Positions 1-14,100 of a DNA stretch of 64,000 nt are shown piece after piece; within the stretch, counting starts at the first letter, position 1, and each line of letters opens with the position of its first letter. Origin of the DNA: Erythrocercus mccallii (Eukaryota; Chordata; Aves; Passeriformes; Dicruridae); contig VZRG01000004.1 in assembly GCA_013397435.1 (NCBI GenBank), positions 1,733,060 to 1,797,059 of the forward strand, in the 5' to 3' direction. Below the pieces are notes generated by a model that was not told the DNA's origin, searched no databases, and worked only from the letters and a program-made list of their open reading frames with translations. Made by a program: the position numbers and the translations under genes.

Positions 1-57
1 CCCTTCCCTTCCCTTCCCTTCCCTTCCCTTCCCTTCCCTTCCCTTCCCTTCCCTTCC
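1..57. repeat. (CCCTT)n simple repeat
   Basis: Eleven near-perfect copies of the pyrimidine pentamer at the very left edge. The array probably continues outside the window, so its real length is unknown. Confidence 0.95.
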
Positions 58-3000
58 CCCTTGTGATCCATTTTCTTTCCCTTGAGCATCATAGCTCTCC
101 AGATCTGCCTCTCTAGACACTGGCACAATTCCTATCCTAAATCTTACCAGCCATACTCCAGTCTGTTTCCCCTAACTTCTCCTTAGTGAAAATTTCCCTT
201 TCTGTTACAGGTTGTGAAGCCCCTTCCATGTCCTGCACTTTTAGTTTTTTAGACAGAGAAGATTTCCCAGTACTTTTAACTTCCATCCCCTAAATGCACT
301 CTTCCCAGAGAAGATTCCTCAGCCCCTGTTTCTGTGCAGGAGTTCACAGTCCACAAATGCTACTTGGGCACGATGGGGTCCCTGACTGCTCCCTGACTGC
401 ACAGTGGAGGGAGCTGCTGAACAGAGCATCACAGTTGTTTGGGAAAGCCACACAGCTCCTTGGGCCTCCCTGTCTCTCCTTCTTCCTGCAGACCTGCCTT
501 TGGCTCCTGTACAACCAGGTTGTATCAGGTTGTCTCCTCCAGGTTTCTAGACTCAGGACTGACAGTGCAGGGCTGAGCTCTTGGCACCCACCTGGCCCAT
601 CACAACCCAGACCTGTGACTTCTGGGGTTGTCACCTGTCTATAGACCCTGCTGTTGAATTCTGAGTTTGCATATGCCCACCTAGCCTGCATATGAACGGC
701 ATGCTGAGAAAAGCTGGTACAGTTGTTTAGCATAGACAATACAATATATTTTTTCCTTGACTTCACATTTGGAGGCTACTGAGCCTTTTGGCTTTAATTA
801 ACATGAAACACATCTGAGGTAGATATTTGTTGTGGGACAGCTTAGTTTTCAAAATACAAAGATCAATAAATTCACAAGCCATGTAAAAATGTCATACAAA
901 GTAATGGAAAATGGGAAATTCTTGTAAAAAGCAATTATTTTTCTATGAAATATAAACGAACACAATTCCACGCTGTGCAATTATAATTGTTATCAAACAT
1001 TTGCATTTACTATTGGACTACTGCTAAAAATACAGTTTTATAACAAGCAAACTACTGTATACAAATAATAAAATCTCAATTTCTGTAAACTAAGACAGAT
1101 ATAGAGTGCAGTGTTTAGCATGTAATACACTGTGCTAGATCCCAAGGGTTATTAGTAAATATACAAGTATTGTAGGCAAAGCAGTCTCGACTTGGAGAGT
1201 TTGACTTAGTTTATTGCCAGTTGCAACATTTAACTACTGATTGGGGTATTGAGAAACCAAGAAGACAAAAAAATAAGCACACACATGGAATGTCTTTCTT
1301 CCCACCATTCCTCCTTCCCATCACAGTTGCTACCCTTCCTCAAACTTGGATTTCCTTGGGCTCCCCTGAATGGCAGAGGTTGGTGGGGGATAGGGTTCTC
1401 ATGCCACTGCTGAAGCTACCTGGAAGATAAAATATTTTTTAGGCCATCTCTAAACTTTTTTCCTCATTTTTTTTGCTTCTCAAAGGCTTTCCGCATTTGG
1501 CTGTATCTTTGAACACACTTGAAAAGAGTTTCAAATGGAATCTAGTTTTTTTCAGTGTCCCACTCTGCTGTTTAGAATAGAGGTCCAGAATATTCGAATG
1601 TACTTGGATTTTTCTGTACTTTTAGATACAACTTGTGGATGGGACTAAGCATGACAAACTTAATGGACTTGAAAAGTGATTGAAAGCCAAGTTTTGAATT
1701 TATAATAATTTATAAATCAGCATACAAAAAATCAGCAAGCTGGAGTTAAGGAAGAAAATGTTGCTCTAAGGAAAACATATGAAAGATGCCCAATGCAATT
1801 TTTGTTTTCTCCCAGATAAGTGTTTGTCTTGACTTTGCAAGACATCCTTATTCCTTTCCTATTAAGATGAAAAAAAGTTATATAGAAGCTACTTTTTTGC
1901 CCTACAATATAAAAGTTGTAGCTTGATGAAGATATCAGTGTTGACATTGGACAGTACTTTCCTAAATAAGAACATATGTTGTTTTTGGTTATGCTATTGT
2001 AATGAGGTACTCTAGTTCAGAAGCCCTGCCCTAATAGTCATACATTTAATTGTATCTGGGTCACGGGATCCTCTGTGACCAGCAATTTGTACTTTGCACT
2101 GGAACACAGCACATAGCCTGAGGAGATACTTATATATTATCTTTTTAGGTGGAGCAGGATTTCCAACATGCTGGTATTTGCATTTCACGTTTAACTAAAC
2201 TGTGATACAGAACTGTACTTGAACGGACTCCTTAGATGTCTAATCCTTTATTTGTCTTCTTTGCTCCTTGTCTGTTGTATATTTACCACAGATTCTAATC
2301 AAGAAATCAAGAACCTCCGCTTTTTATCTCATTACTTAATAACACAATATAACTGTCACTTTCCATTGCAAGGCTTCATCGGTTTCATTTCTCACAATGA
2401 GATCCCTTTAAATCTGTCCATGAAGTGTTTGGAAACTTTTGCTACAGTTGTGTCTCTTTCTACAAAAGCCTCCATAGAAAGGCAGTGACAGAGCTGGGAA
2501 GAGCTGGACCCATTTCATACAGTCATGACTCTTCATGAAGATCTGCTTGTTGAGAAAAGCATTTCTGTACAAACTGATACAGACTTTTATACTGTCAGCC
2601 ATTGTTAAGATTGGGTACTGAACACTGAAGTTTTTAAGAGATGCTTATGAACAACATTCTGAAGTTTCTTGTGTGTGAGTAGAGAATATACTCAAAAATA
2701 CATCATGACTGACTGTTCAAGGGCATTAAAAATACTTGGCTGGATGCAAAGTATTCTCAATACAGATATTTATCTACCTAGAAAGTAGCTTCTATTAATC
2801 AGGAAGCCTCTTGCAGGGCACAAGCATTGAGGAAACAGTCCTCCTTCAAATGTGCAAGTCACACAGGACATGATCAATTTGTACATCTGTCAGAAAGTTA
2901 ATGTTTACTAGTATTAGCTCCTTTCCCTTTCTCCTTCTCACTGTCCCAAGCACAGTTCCCAGAAACTCCTGCCATGTCCTGTGGGAAGTCGTTGCCCTCT

Positions 3001-3404
3001 AGCTCCCAGAAAGATGTGTGATATGAATGCATTGATAGGACCATACTGGTGACAGGGTTCCAAAGGAATTGTGCTAACACTCAAGAAAATCCACAGAAAA
3101 TATCTGATTGTATTTTATCTGAGTAAGGCAAAAAGTAATAAAAAAGAATAAAGCTACTTTAAAAAATGTTTTTACCTGAGATCATGAAACAACGAGGCAT
3201 CTTTTCAAGGCTCAGCTTTCTACAGGTAAAGCATGGAGGTATATGCACAGCATATTTTGCCATCATATCTCACTTAGCTGGCCATGCATGCTTAAGGAGA
3301 GGTTTAAGGAAGCATACATTTCCTTTACAATAAATTAACTCGTGTTTTCGCTGCTAGTGTCAGTTTTGCTGAGCTCTACCTATTAATCATCTCCCTCCCT
3401 GAGC
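58..3404. other. Intergenic, no gene seen
   Basis: Moderately GC (about 60-700) then AT-rich sequence. The reading frames present are short and lack splice context or similarity that I recognise. It lies beyond the 3' end of HEPACAM2. Confidence 0.6.
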
Positions 3405-3500
3405 TCACAGAATCACAGCATGTCTGTGGAAGGGAAGAGGCTGGGAAGCACCTCTAGAGATCATCAGGTCCAACTCCTGCTCAAAGCAGGGTCTTAGGAA
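3405..3500 (-). mobile_element. CR1 LINE fragment, antisense
   Basis: The plus strand carries the reverse of the CR1 3' end (ACAGAATCACAGCA, then GAGATCATCAGGTCCAACTC). It is a short, diverged, 5'-truncated copy typical of bird genomes. Confidence 0.75.
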
Positions 3501-4344
3501 AATCTCATTCCCTATCTATTATACCAATTAATCTTTGTAATATAAAATGGTATTAACTTACTATAAAACATATGCATAGTTTACATTGGATACTGAACAG
3601 TCATGCTTAAGCAAGCAAACTGAAGAACCCCAGCTTCTTGTAAGAAGGACAACCTGGTTCCCAAGATAAGGACTTTGCTTCTTAGAATTTTAATCACTGT
3701 CCATGAAGAATAAAAGATACTCCTGGGCAACCAAGATAATGCCAGCATTCTAGCCCCTCTAAAACGTGTTTGAAACCCTCCCACCATCTGTCACTACAGA
3801 TAAGTAAGTATAACAAGACTAACTCTGGGTGCATCTGATCAATAGAGAAGCAGGTGGATGACGACATCATAGAAATGTTGCTTTGCAAAGTTTTACTATG
3901 ATTAGTAAACACTGGTGTGTGTTTAAGCAGCAGTAAGTGAAATGTGTGCCTGAATGCCTGCCCTGCTTTGAATTGGACACCTCACATGCATAAATAAAAG
4001 AACTACTGTAATTCTATGCTTTGCACTTCAGCTTGTCTCCTTCTATGGCATGGTGCAGCGCAAAATTTAGGACACAGGTCAACTACAGCAGATTGGCCAG
4101 GACTGCATTCAGTTGGGTTTATAATATCTCCAAGGATGGAACTCCACAGCTTCTCTGGGCAGAAGTTTGTGACCACCTTGACAGTATAAAATATTTTTCT
4201 TATATTATGAACATTGGTAATATCTCCCTGAGGCATTTCTTCTTCAGGTCCCAGCTCTCTCAATTCACCATTGTATGTCAGATGATCCCCATCATCATTG
4301 TAGGTTTTTGCTGGATTGCTCTGGTGCGCCCATGCCTTGTACTG
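3501..4344. other. Intergenic, no gene seen
   Basis: AT-rich sequence between two CR1 fragments. Reading frames here have no supporting feature. Confidence 0.55.
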
Positions 4345-4490
4345 GAGAGCCCAGCACTGACTGGACTCAGCACTCCAGCTTTGGATTCAGCAGTGCTGAG
4401 GGGAAGGGTCATCTCCCTCAGCCTGCTGGTAGTGCTTCTCCTAATGCTGCCAAGGATACTGCTGGCCTCCTTGATCTTGCTGCAGTCTTA
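4345..4490 (-). mobile_element. CR1 LINE fragment (reverse-transcriptase 3' part), antisense
   Basis: The plus strand resembles the complement of the CR1 region just before its 3' UTR: GACTCAGCACTCCAG, then GTGCTGAGGGGAAGGGTCA, then CTCCTAATGCTGCCAAGGAT. The copy is decayed and non-coding. Confidence 0.65.
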
Positions 4491-5436
4491 AAAGGGCTGT
4501 GGATTATAGCCTGGTGGCCTGTGAGAAGGGCTTAATATTTCAAAGCCATAATGAAGTGTGAGTTGGAGTATTCCCATATGAGCAGTGGTGAAAGCTGATA
4601 TTCTTCAGTATTCTTATGAATTGCTTTTAAGATATGTAGTAAGAAAGACTAAGTACTACATACCATCTTGTGATATGGTACAAGTGCCTGAAGGTGCTGT
4701 GACTGCTGTTTCTGTTACTACACTTCAGACTTCCAGAGTTATGGCTTATCTTCCCTACCCTTGATCTCAAGTCCACAGCTTCACTTCATCAAAGAAAGCC
4801 ATCCTTGACCCTCACCAGCAGACAAATGAAATGGCAAAAGCCTCCACCAAAAGGAATGGGGGAAAAAAAGAGACAGGATTTATAAAATTCTTCCCTGTCC
4901 CATTTCACACTGCTTTCTCATTATCCCCATCTCCTATTTGAACTTCCCAGGGTATACATCATCTAGTTCAACAGACACACACTCCATTGGTTTTGGTAAT
5001 ATTTGGAATAGATTTTATATCAATAAATAAAAGCTTATCAATCTCTTTTGAATGTTGCAGTACCAGTGAGAAAGACGCAGGAGTACAATATGCAAAGGCG
5101 TTCTTTGTCATCCATTAAGCTTCTGTGACATTTCAGAACTGCTTTTTCCTTATAGTTTATTGTTTTTATACCTCCACCAAATGGATTTCCCCACCAAAAG
5201 TAGCTCAATGCACTGTGCAAATTTTGGGAGAACAGTAAAGAATGAGCACAGTTTGAATAGGAATTTATGCCCGTGTATTTTTGGTTAACAGTCAGTAATA
5301 CACACGGCACAATGAAACAAAACCAGATGAAAACAATATATTATGAGCAGAAGATGACTTGCCTGTGCTTCCTCTCTGTCTGTTTCAATAACATATTCCT
5401 GGTTTCAAAGGTGGTTCTGCTGCCATATCTAGAAGA

Positions 5437-5486
5437 ATTATTTAAGAATTATTTAATTATTTAATTATTTAATTAATTATTTAAAT
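5437..5486. repeat. ATTATTTA-type AT repeat
   Basis: Overlapping copies of ATTATTTA and ATTAATT forming a low-complexity tract of about 50 bp. Confidence 0.8.
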
Positions 5487-7794
5487 TTTTCTTCTTTCTA
5501 TAGTAAAATAAATATCCCTTCCAGTTGAGTTTTTCTCTATAAATTTTTGTTGTAAGTGGAGAATAGAAATGTGTGCAGCCACGAATTGCATAAAGGGCCT
5601 CTAGAGAATATTTTACTTGCAACAGGCAGGTTTTTGTTTCTTATTTACAAACCTAATGATGGGTGTCCTTTCCAGTGAAAATGCATGGACCCACAGAACT
5701 ATTAGGCATTATGTGATGCATAAACAAAATTGTTTTATTAAATTTACAGTTATTTTTACAGGCACTTTTCAGAAGTTCAAAAGACTGTTAAGGTGGACTT
5801 TTGTGTTGGACTACTGAAGTCATCTCACACTATTGACAAATGGCTTAATCCAAAACAGTTTGCTCATCTATTATTGAGACATGAGCACAGATTCTGAAAC
5901 AAAATATTTGGGGACCTTTAGAAGGCACTTAGGCATGGGCTTAAGTGAGCTTAAAAGAATGTAGAATGGAACTGATATTGACCTGACATTTTTTTTTCCC
6001 CAAAAAAAGCTTAAAAAATGTAAACGATTGGCAGTTTTAAATACAGAGAGTCCAGAGTGGAGAAACTACTTTCTCTTAATTTATCTGCATTTCCTGGCCA
6101 CTGCCTGTGGCCTGCAGTGACATCCAATGTGGTAAGATAGAATAGTCTCAAACACTTCAGAAATTAGCATACTTCCTTCAGAGCAATTAAAATTATCACT
6201 CCAGCAAGAAGAGGAGGAGAAAAGAGGGTGAAAATCAGATGTTGCAATCCCAAAGAGCTGTCTTGATTTGAAACACACAGGAAGTCAGCTTTGACTGAAC
6301 AATGGAGGAATTTATGGGGAACTCTCTAAGCTTCTCAGTCTTTCAGGATTCTGCCCAAATATTTCTACTTAGAGCCTCTGCCTGATGCCTTCATGTCAGA
6401 TGTCTATTTCTTAGGGAGCAAATCTGGTGACTACGTTATTTTTGAGATCACGTCACTACTACCTGCATATTTGGGCTTTACGTGCTGCCTCTGTGAAATG
6501 CCAAATCCTATTTTCCTCACACGCAATGAAGCAGTTGTTTTTTTCCCTTTTTTTTCAGCCTCACAAGATCAGAATGCTCACTGAAAACCATGCTATTTTT
6601 CCTTGTCTTTGAAAGATGGAGACAGGAAGAATGTTTAGTAAATATGGATTATGGAGCTATTTTAATTAAGTGCAAATTATTTTTCATAATACAGAGTGCT
6701 TTAAATAATACCATACAGCCTGTCTCAAGAGGTGGACACACTATGCTTTCTCATTACCTGCAATAATGATTTTCTGCACCATTAGCTGCTCCTGAAGTAA
6801 CTTTTTTTTCCCTGTTAATTCAGTTCATCTTTCCTTTTTTCCCTGACTGCAGGTAACTGACACCAACTAATAGCTGATCCTGTGGAAATAATAGTGAATT
6901 TTCCTGCAGGATTCAGAAGCCAGCTAACAGAAGCTTCTGGAAGAGCATTCTTCTATTTGCAAAGGGACTTGTAGCACACTGCATAAACACAGTGAGATTG
7001 GTTTCATTTGAGATTGGTTTCATTATTTTAATGTACAAATAGCCTGAACTTTCTGCAGCTTTTGGAAATAACTTGAATATTATTTACTCTCCTAGTCAAT
7101 GAGAAACAGGCTCTTCAGCAGCAAATAAAAACCTAGTTCAAATGCAAAGGAAACAGAATTTAATGAGAACACATTATTCTGAATAATATACATATGTACA
7201 TTTTTGTAACTGCCTGACAGATCTGTTTCTATGCTTGAAAATTATGTCACATTAAATGAGCTAAAAACAATGACTTTCTTCTAAACCCAAATTTTGCAAT
7301 CTGGCATATTGCATTTATTTCTTTTCATGCCAGTATGGTGGTCTTCTCTTGTGAAAGTCAACCCAAATAAAAAAACCTTCTGTTTGCTATTTTTTGCTAT
7401 TTTTAAATAAAATAAGCATGGATGGCATCTTGGGCCTGATTCCTTCTTGTGTCTCTATCGATTGTTTTTTAAAAAAGGTGTAGGTGCATTTTTCAAGCTA
7501 TCACTCTTTTGTATTCACTGCTAAGGAAAAAAAGAAAAAAGAATTAATAATATCCCAAGGAATTATTACTTAAAAAAAGAAAGAAGAATTAAGAAATGGG
7601 CAATTTGGAGCACCCCAAGATAAGGGATTGTCAGTCTGAAGAGAAATTGCTGTTTTAAGACAAGGTGGCATAAGCCTTTGCTACTCTTGGAGTTGTTGGT
7701 GTTTCCTTCAATATATTATAAAGAAGAAGTAACTTGGTATTTTCGGATGCTTTGATTTCCTCTTCCTGTATCTTCATATACATCTAGGAAAGAA

Positions 7795-7834
7795 CATATA
7801 CATAGGTATATATATATACACATATATATATATA
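7795..7834. repeat. (TA)n / (CATA)n microsatellite
   Basis: Two TA runs separated by CACA, about 40 bp, likely length-polymorphic. Confidence 0.85.
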
Positions 7835-9889
7835 ACACTTGCCCACAATGTTGTTTTTCTTTTCTTTAAAAGAACTGTTGCAAACGTGAGCAAACCAGCA
7901 GCTCTAAATCTACTTCTTCAGCCTGAATAAGACCTCTGGGCACATATTAGCAGCAAACTGGTTTTTGACTGAATTTTTAGTATGCATAGTATGTCTAGTT
8001 TTTAAAAGACAGCACAGGTTTGAGCTGTGAATAACATAATGGCTAATATTGCATCCTGCTCCTGCATTGCTGCTCTTTCTGTACAGATATTTCAAGCTGC
8101 TCATATTGTACAACAATAATATATACCTGCTAAAGGATAGTGGTAACCGTGGACTGAGCCAGTGCAGTCCACAGTACAGCCCTGTGATGAAATGCTTGGC
8201 AAGGCTGTGCATCCTTACTGCTTTTTAACAGCTGTCAGAGCAGAAATTTGTGAAATGGTTAATGACTGTTATGAGAGAAACAGTATGGATTAAAGGAGAG
8301 GAAGATGATGTAAAATTATCTTCATTTGGTGTGAAAAGTTACAAACAGTTTTTAGTGGAACAGTTATGAGCTGTCAGTGCTTATCTGTAAAAGCTGGCTA
8401 AACCTCTCCCTCATTAGCTTTGGCAGACATCTTTGGATTTCTTCCATACAAGGAAGAACCTGTTCAGTTTGTCAAAGGATTTATATTTAGTTTAAAAAAA
8501 ATGTCCAAGGGCAGGAAAAGAATCAAACCAAAATGGCTTAAAATACTGGAGTATGTGACAATTCTGTAACTCCCTGTGACTGTGGAGCCCAGAGATGAAG
8601 CAGAACAGTTCCTTCAAAATCTGATTTTGTGTTTTCTCTTTGATTCTTTGGAGGAGCAGAGGACGTGAGTCTGCAAAAGACTGTTGTGAAAAGCAACTAA
8701 TGGAGGCATATGAATGTAAAAGTGCAAATCCAGCTATCACATCACCTCATGTTTTGACTGCACTTAAGTTATAAGTCTGTCAGCCCAACCTCAAGAGATT
8801 TAAAGAATTTAGATATTTTCCAGTGGTATTTCTATCTTTTAAGAGCTGGAGTGCATCTAAAATTTTGTAATTATTTAGGCTGTCAAAGGCATACGTGCAT
8901 CTATGGATGAAAGGATAAAAAGATTGATAAAAGCACGATGAAAAGGGGAAGAAGCTAGTTCCAGGTGTTAGGTATTGACTAGTCTGCAAATTTGCTGGTA
9001 GTGTCACTGGGATTTCTAAGAGCAAGAGAGAGAACACCAGCTAGTTCTGGTGAAGTTACATTCAAAGAGAGGATTTGAAAGATTCTCAAACTGTAAATCT
9101 GAGAATTAAACATCACTTTTAACTGATTTTATTTTACATATTTATTTTAATAAATTTGTGAAATCTCAGTAGTTCCACTTAGAAGCACTGGGAATAAAGT
9201 GAACAACAAATAACTAACAAATCTATTTGGCTCCTGTAATATCTGTTCTTTTGCTTTGTACAAAGAGAGATTCCTGCCATAAACAGAGGTGCAGGCAAGT
9301 TTTGTATCATTTTTCCCATGAATATTGCTGATTATTGCACAGATGACTGTATATCGAGTCTGCGGGATTCATCCATAAGTAATAAGTAATCATTACTTTG
9401 CACGACAGGCGTTTGCAATTGCTTTCCCAGCTTCATTCTCTATTCTGTGGTGTTTTGTTTCTCCCTTATACTGAAATTGAAGCATCCTGCTGTAAACACC
9501 AGTATTGACTTAGTCATCCTTATTTATTTATCACTCAGAGTGCTCCTTCTCAGCAGGTCAGGAATTGGAAAATTCATGTATGTGGTCCTTCTAATCTGAG
9601 TAGTTTTCCCAGTATCATGCTTAGCAGATTTTGTGCTATTAGCAAAAACTTTTTCCTGCTTCCTTTTCAAAATATGAAATATGAAAAGAGCAGCAAAATT
9701 AGTTTATGCAAATGAGTCCTTTACAACTATAGAACATGTCTTGCAAAGTTTAAGCTGAAATCCGAACTGTCACAAAGTTCAAGTTACCTTTTTGTTGAAT
9801 TCATTCCTTTTTTCAGAGGGGTCATGTATCAGTGAGAAAGTTGAGAAGGAAGACATGTAAGAGGAAGAGCAAGAATATATGTACTTTAT

Positions 9890-11000
9890 GGATGGTATTT
9901 ATTACATCTGGCTTTAAAAATCTTAGGGTTCAAAGTGAAAAATTCCGAGCAGAACAAAAACATCATTAGCAATTCAGTGTTGCTTTCTCACTGACCAGCT
10001 TGTTTTGACAAGCATGGCTATGTGTTTACGTACATAACTTGGACACACAGGTGAAGACATAACCTAAGATAGAACAAAATTTTTTGTAGTGTAAGTACCA
10101 CATGCTAATGCAGTCGCATAAACATTGTGATTACTCAGTTAACTGACTAGCATACTGTTAAGAGTACGTATTTTTCTTATCAAATATAAAAGAAACAGAA
10201 CACATTAAAAAAACCATGGAAAATGAGATACAAAACGCTTGTTACCAAATACAGTTTTGTGTGCTGTTCTTAATTTGTAAGAAAGACTATATTCACAATA
10301 GATTTATGGCAGCTATACCACAATTACAAAAACTTTAGTGTATTCACCCTTCTTATGCTAGGAAGTGATATACAGTTGGTGATTTGAACAAAACCAGGTC
10401 TACGAGACATAAGCACAACGTGCTGTGGCCTTCCTGGTATTTAACTCATCAAAAGTGTTTCTGTGGAGTTCCCAGCCATGCTACCACACAACAAGAATTC
10501 TTTTGCTATAGAGACACTGCTCACCCAAGTGTTAGTCTGTTAGTATTTTAGTGACTATTTTAACAAATACTGATTATTATTCAGCTGGCCAGTTTCAGCA
10601 TTGCAAAAACCCCCATCCTAACTTGGCACATGGCTGGAGAGGTCTGGAGGCCATGCTACCAATTAAATTTCTTTGACTGAATATTTAACCTGTTCAGTAG
10701 GAAGTGCTGATGTTTCAGTGCTCTATTAAATTAAGTGGGAATTTTCATTTGAAGCTGTGTTTGATGACCTTACCTTTTGTTTTTTTACACTTTAACAAAA
10801 CTGGCGTAATGAAACAACAGACTGAAGTCTTGAGGAAAAGTGGGTGATTGGATAGGAAATGGTGGAGGAATTAAGGTAGCTTACATATTTCCTTCCATAG
10901 CCCTCTCAGTGGAATCAAAAAACAGCTACCAAAATGTAAATTGTTCTGGATGCAAAATATTTGTCTTCGAGCTACCATGTGAGTGAACAGAGTCTGTAAC
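9890..11000 (-). other. HEPACAM2: Probable HEPACAM2 3' UTR
   Basis: Downstream of the stop codon there is about 1.1 kb without any minus-strand AATAAA until 9903-9898. This stretch is therefore the simplest reading of the 3' UTR. It is AT-rich and holds no repeat that I can recognise. The true cleavage site cannot be fixed without transcripts. Confidence 0.45.
9898..9903 (-). terminator. Candidate poly(A) signal for HEPACAM2
   Basis: AATAAA on the minus strand (TTTATT on the plus strand). It is the first canonical hexamer after the HEPACAM2 stop. Further hexamers lie beyond it, near 9.5 and 9.1 kb, so a longer UTR is possible. Confidence 0.4.
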
Positions 11001-11117
11001 TTACTGTTGGTGATCTTGTTGTGGCTGCTCAGGAATGTGCTGAATAACTTCATAAACTGTAGTTAGCATATCCTGGGCTGCAACAAAGTCAGGACCAGGA
11101 ACAGATTGACTTGAAAC
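11001..11117 (-). CDS. HEPACAM2: HEPACAM2 exon 9: C-terminus and stop
   Basis: 117 nt in phase 0: 38 codons and TAA (11003-11001). The end MLTTVYEVIQHIPEQPQQDH aligns with human LHSTVYEVIQHIPAQQQDH. The tyrosine lies in a TxYxxI motif of the kind bound by SH2 adaptors of the SAP type in other receptors; binding here is only inferred. The acceptor is TTTTAG. Confidence 0.93.
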   Translation of the reverse strand, partial: VSSQSVPGPDFVAAQDMLTTVYEVIQHIPEQPQQDHQQ

Positions 11118-14100
11118 CTAAAACCAACCAAGTGTATTCCTACTGTAAGTACAAATATGAAAAGATTCAACAGAAATTAAACTGTTAGTGTAACTTGTAA
11201 TTTTTTTAACTTTTCGTCAAAGTTTTGCCTGTGGATTGAACAGGTAATCTCTACATTTCATTTTGGGTAAGTTCTTGTCACATTAATAGTAAGGCAAGTA
11301 GTAATAGCTTTAAATTCATTTAACCCCTTAAAAGATTTAGGATGCAGTTTTTGCATTTAATATAGCAAATACATTATATCAATGTACCACAAGTCAAGAA
11401 AGGAACATTTAATAAAGAGAAAAGCAGGAGAACAGACAGTAAAAAAGCAGTAAATATTCAGGGAATGGGTTCAGCATAAAATTCCCACTAGTCTGTCAAA
11501 GAGAGAAATGCATGGAATTTCCATAAATCAAGTAATATTGATTGTTCACCATGTGAAGTATAATTATTTCCTCTTATGTCATGACAACAGATTTACCTAC
11601 ACTCCACATCCATAAGGAATTACCAGTCTTTCTGCTTATATCTGCCTATACCCAACCTCCAGTTCTTCATTATCTCCACTTTCTTACTTTCCCCTTTCTC
11701 TGCTGACTAAAATGAATCAGTGGATGAAATGCTGACTTTATCTGCAATGCTATACATTTGAGTAGCTGAACATAAACCTTTTCCTTGAAATTTTACTGGA
11801 AATTACAGTAGCCTGTACAATTCATCGCTTGTACATCCATTCTGTTCTTGTCACTGCTCTCTCCCTCCTGACCTACTAAGGCCCTGATCCTACAAGAATG
11901 TGATATTGTGATATGATCAGCTTAAGGGATATAGAATCATAGAAGTTTGGGTTGGAAGTCCCTAAAGATCATTCAGTTCCAACCCTCTGCCATAGGCAGG
12001 GACATCTTTCCCTAGACCAAGTTGCTCAAAGTTCAGTCTGACTCTAAGCACTTCCAGGGATGAGGCATCTGCAAATGGGGCAACTTCCAGTTGCCTCACC
12101 ATCCTCAAAGAATTCATTTAATCTATATATACCCTCTTCAGTGTAATATGGCATTATGCTTAAGGCTGTGATGATCTAGAGCCTGATCTCTAAACTTAAT
12201 AAGCCTCTTACTGGCACAAACTGTAACAGAAGCAGTTCAGCTGCTCTATTTTCTAAAAGTCTTTTATCTCTGCTGCTGTAAAAGTCTGTCCTCTCCACTA
12301 ACATTTGCTGTAGCACTTTAGTCCTATAAATGTATATTTCAAACATCTAACTCCATCAGAGAAGATAATAAATTAATCTATGACTGTTTTTTGACATCAT
12401 GTATTACGAGTACTAATCATAAAAACAAATTAGGTGTGACAATGTGACCCTGTGACCATGTTTTAAGAGCTCTCTCTTACCTGACCAGAATGATGCTCTC
12501 CAAAGGTACAAGATTACATTGCTGGCAATTTTCCTTAGCAAAGGGAAAGTCTTTCTTTTATTTCCTCCTAGTTTTACCTTTGTCCCTAAATTTTGTGGCC
12601 CTGTTTCTGATTTTTTCTTTGTCCTTTTACACCATATCAGAATGATCTCTAACTGCTATGCAATAATCAGCAAGGAAACAGCAAATGTTGCAGGATTTTT
12701 TTTTCTGCTAGCAAAATTCCTTTGCTTAATTCCTCCCCCACAAGACATGAAACCAACAAAATAATATTTGTGAAATACAGCTGAGACTTACCTTACATTT
12801 CCACTTTAAATAACCCTCTGAGACTTTTCTGCACTGCCAGGGCTGAATGTTGCATGAGCAGAAATATTAGGGTCATAGGAGAAAATGGCATACAATAATA
12901 CACTTCCCTGTGTGACACAAGTGGTTCAGTGCTACCCAACTACTCAACACTATTAATACTCTCTTAATATTCTTTTAATATAGGGTAGCTGAATGGAGAT
13001 TGCTGTCTTTAGAGCTTGGTTATTCCTTACTTCACTATGTTGATTAGGAAGTACTGAACTAGTAACACAGGCAAGAAAGAGCAAGTACTGGGTAAAAAAT
13101 AGCCATGGATATGGTGTCATACATCTGTAAAAAGCAAGAGAAGCAAACCTACAGAAGGATTCTTGTACATGTATTTAGTATACCTAGAGAAATAGAAGAG
13201 AAACTGTCTGTTTATGATGTAAAATCACATACCCTGGAACCACTGGTAAGATCTGGAAAAGTGATGAACTCATATATCCCAAAATCATCTGAAGCACTTT
13301 CATGACCTAAAGTTAGAACAAAGATTAAAAAAAGAGATGTAATATGAACCTGGAAAATAATGACTGGCAAGGTATTTTGCCCTAATTTTAAAAATACCCC
13401 AATACTGCTTATGTGATCTGCTTTAGACCCCTTCCTTGCCAAGATCCTAAATTGGTGTGCAGTGAGGCAGGACAGCTGCAGAGCTGGTGTGCGTGGTACT
13501 TGGTGAGTTCCCACACCTTCCACCAAGTGAGGAACCTCTTGCTAACCTCAGCAACAAGTTTGGTATAGACATTCATACTGTCTATTCTGGAAGGCTAAAA
13601 TGACCAATTTACTTTCATTTCCCATAGAAGAGAGGCTGTATTAATAAACTCAGCACATCTACAGTGTAGTGAGGCAGTACCACCTGAATGTTTTACAATT
13701 CTGACAATAATAAAAGGGAACAAATAGGTGCCTCATTATTATTTGGGACTTTGGATACAGCTTGTATTTAGGTGTAGTTAGTTTCTCTCTCTACCCTCCC
13801 ACCCTCCAGGAGATGTGAGGCTCTTGGTTGTCTCTTGGGCATCATTCCACATCAAAGGTTGTAGCACTAAGAATAATGTTGGGATTCCATCTTTTGCTAT
13901 GACTTTGATGGACCTTCTCTGCTCAGGTAAATGTCCTACCTTTCTAGGCTTCATATACTTCCCTATACTTGTACATGTAGCGGTTTATGGTCTGCTCTGA
14001 TGCTTCGGTAGAAAGGAACGGGAATAAAAGTGATATATTTCCAAAGGATGGGTGGTCTCTAGCATCTTCTGCCTAGGATCATGTGGGAAGAATTGTGGAA

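Larger units (their letters stand above)
4491..9889. other. Intergenic, AT-rich, no gene seen
   Basis: About 5.4 kb holding two AT microsatellites (listed separately). I see no conserved reading frame, RNA gene or recognisable transposon. A duplicated GAGATTGGTTTCATT unit lies near 6990-7025. Confidence 0.55.

Noticed and set aside
344..766. 140-codon minus-strand frame and 116-codon plus-strand frame (294-644)
   Set aside because: Two overlapping frames in a GC-moderate intergenic stretch with no recognisable domain; overlapping open frames on both strands suggest composition, not coding.
4021..4491. 156-codon plus-strand frame
   Set aside because: Its second half lies in an antisense CR1 fragment; the first half has no similarity or splice signals.
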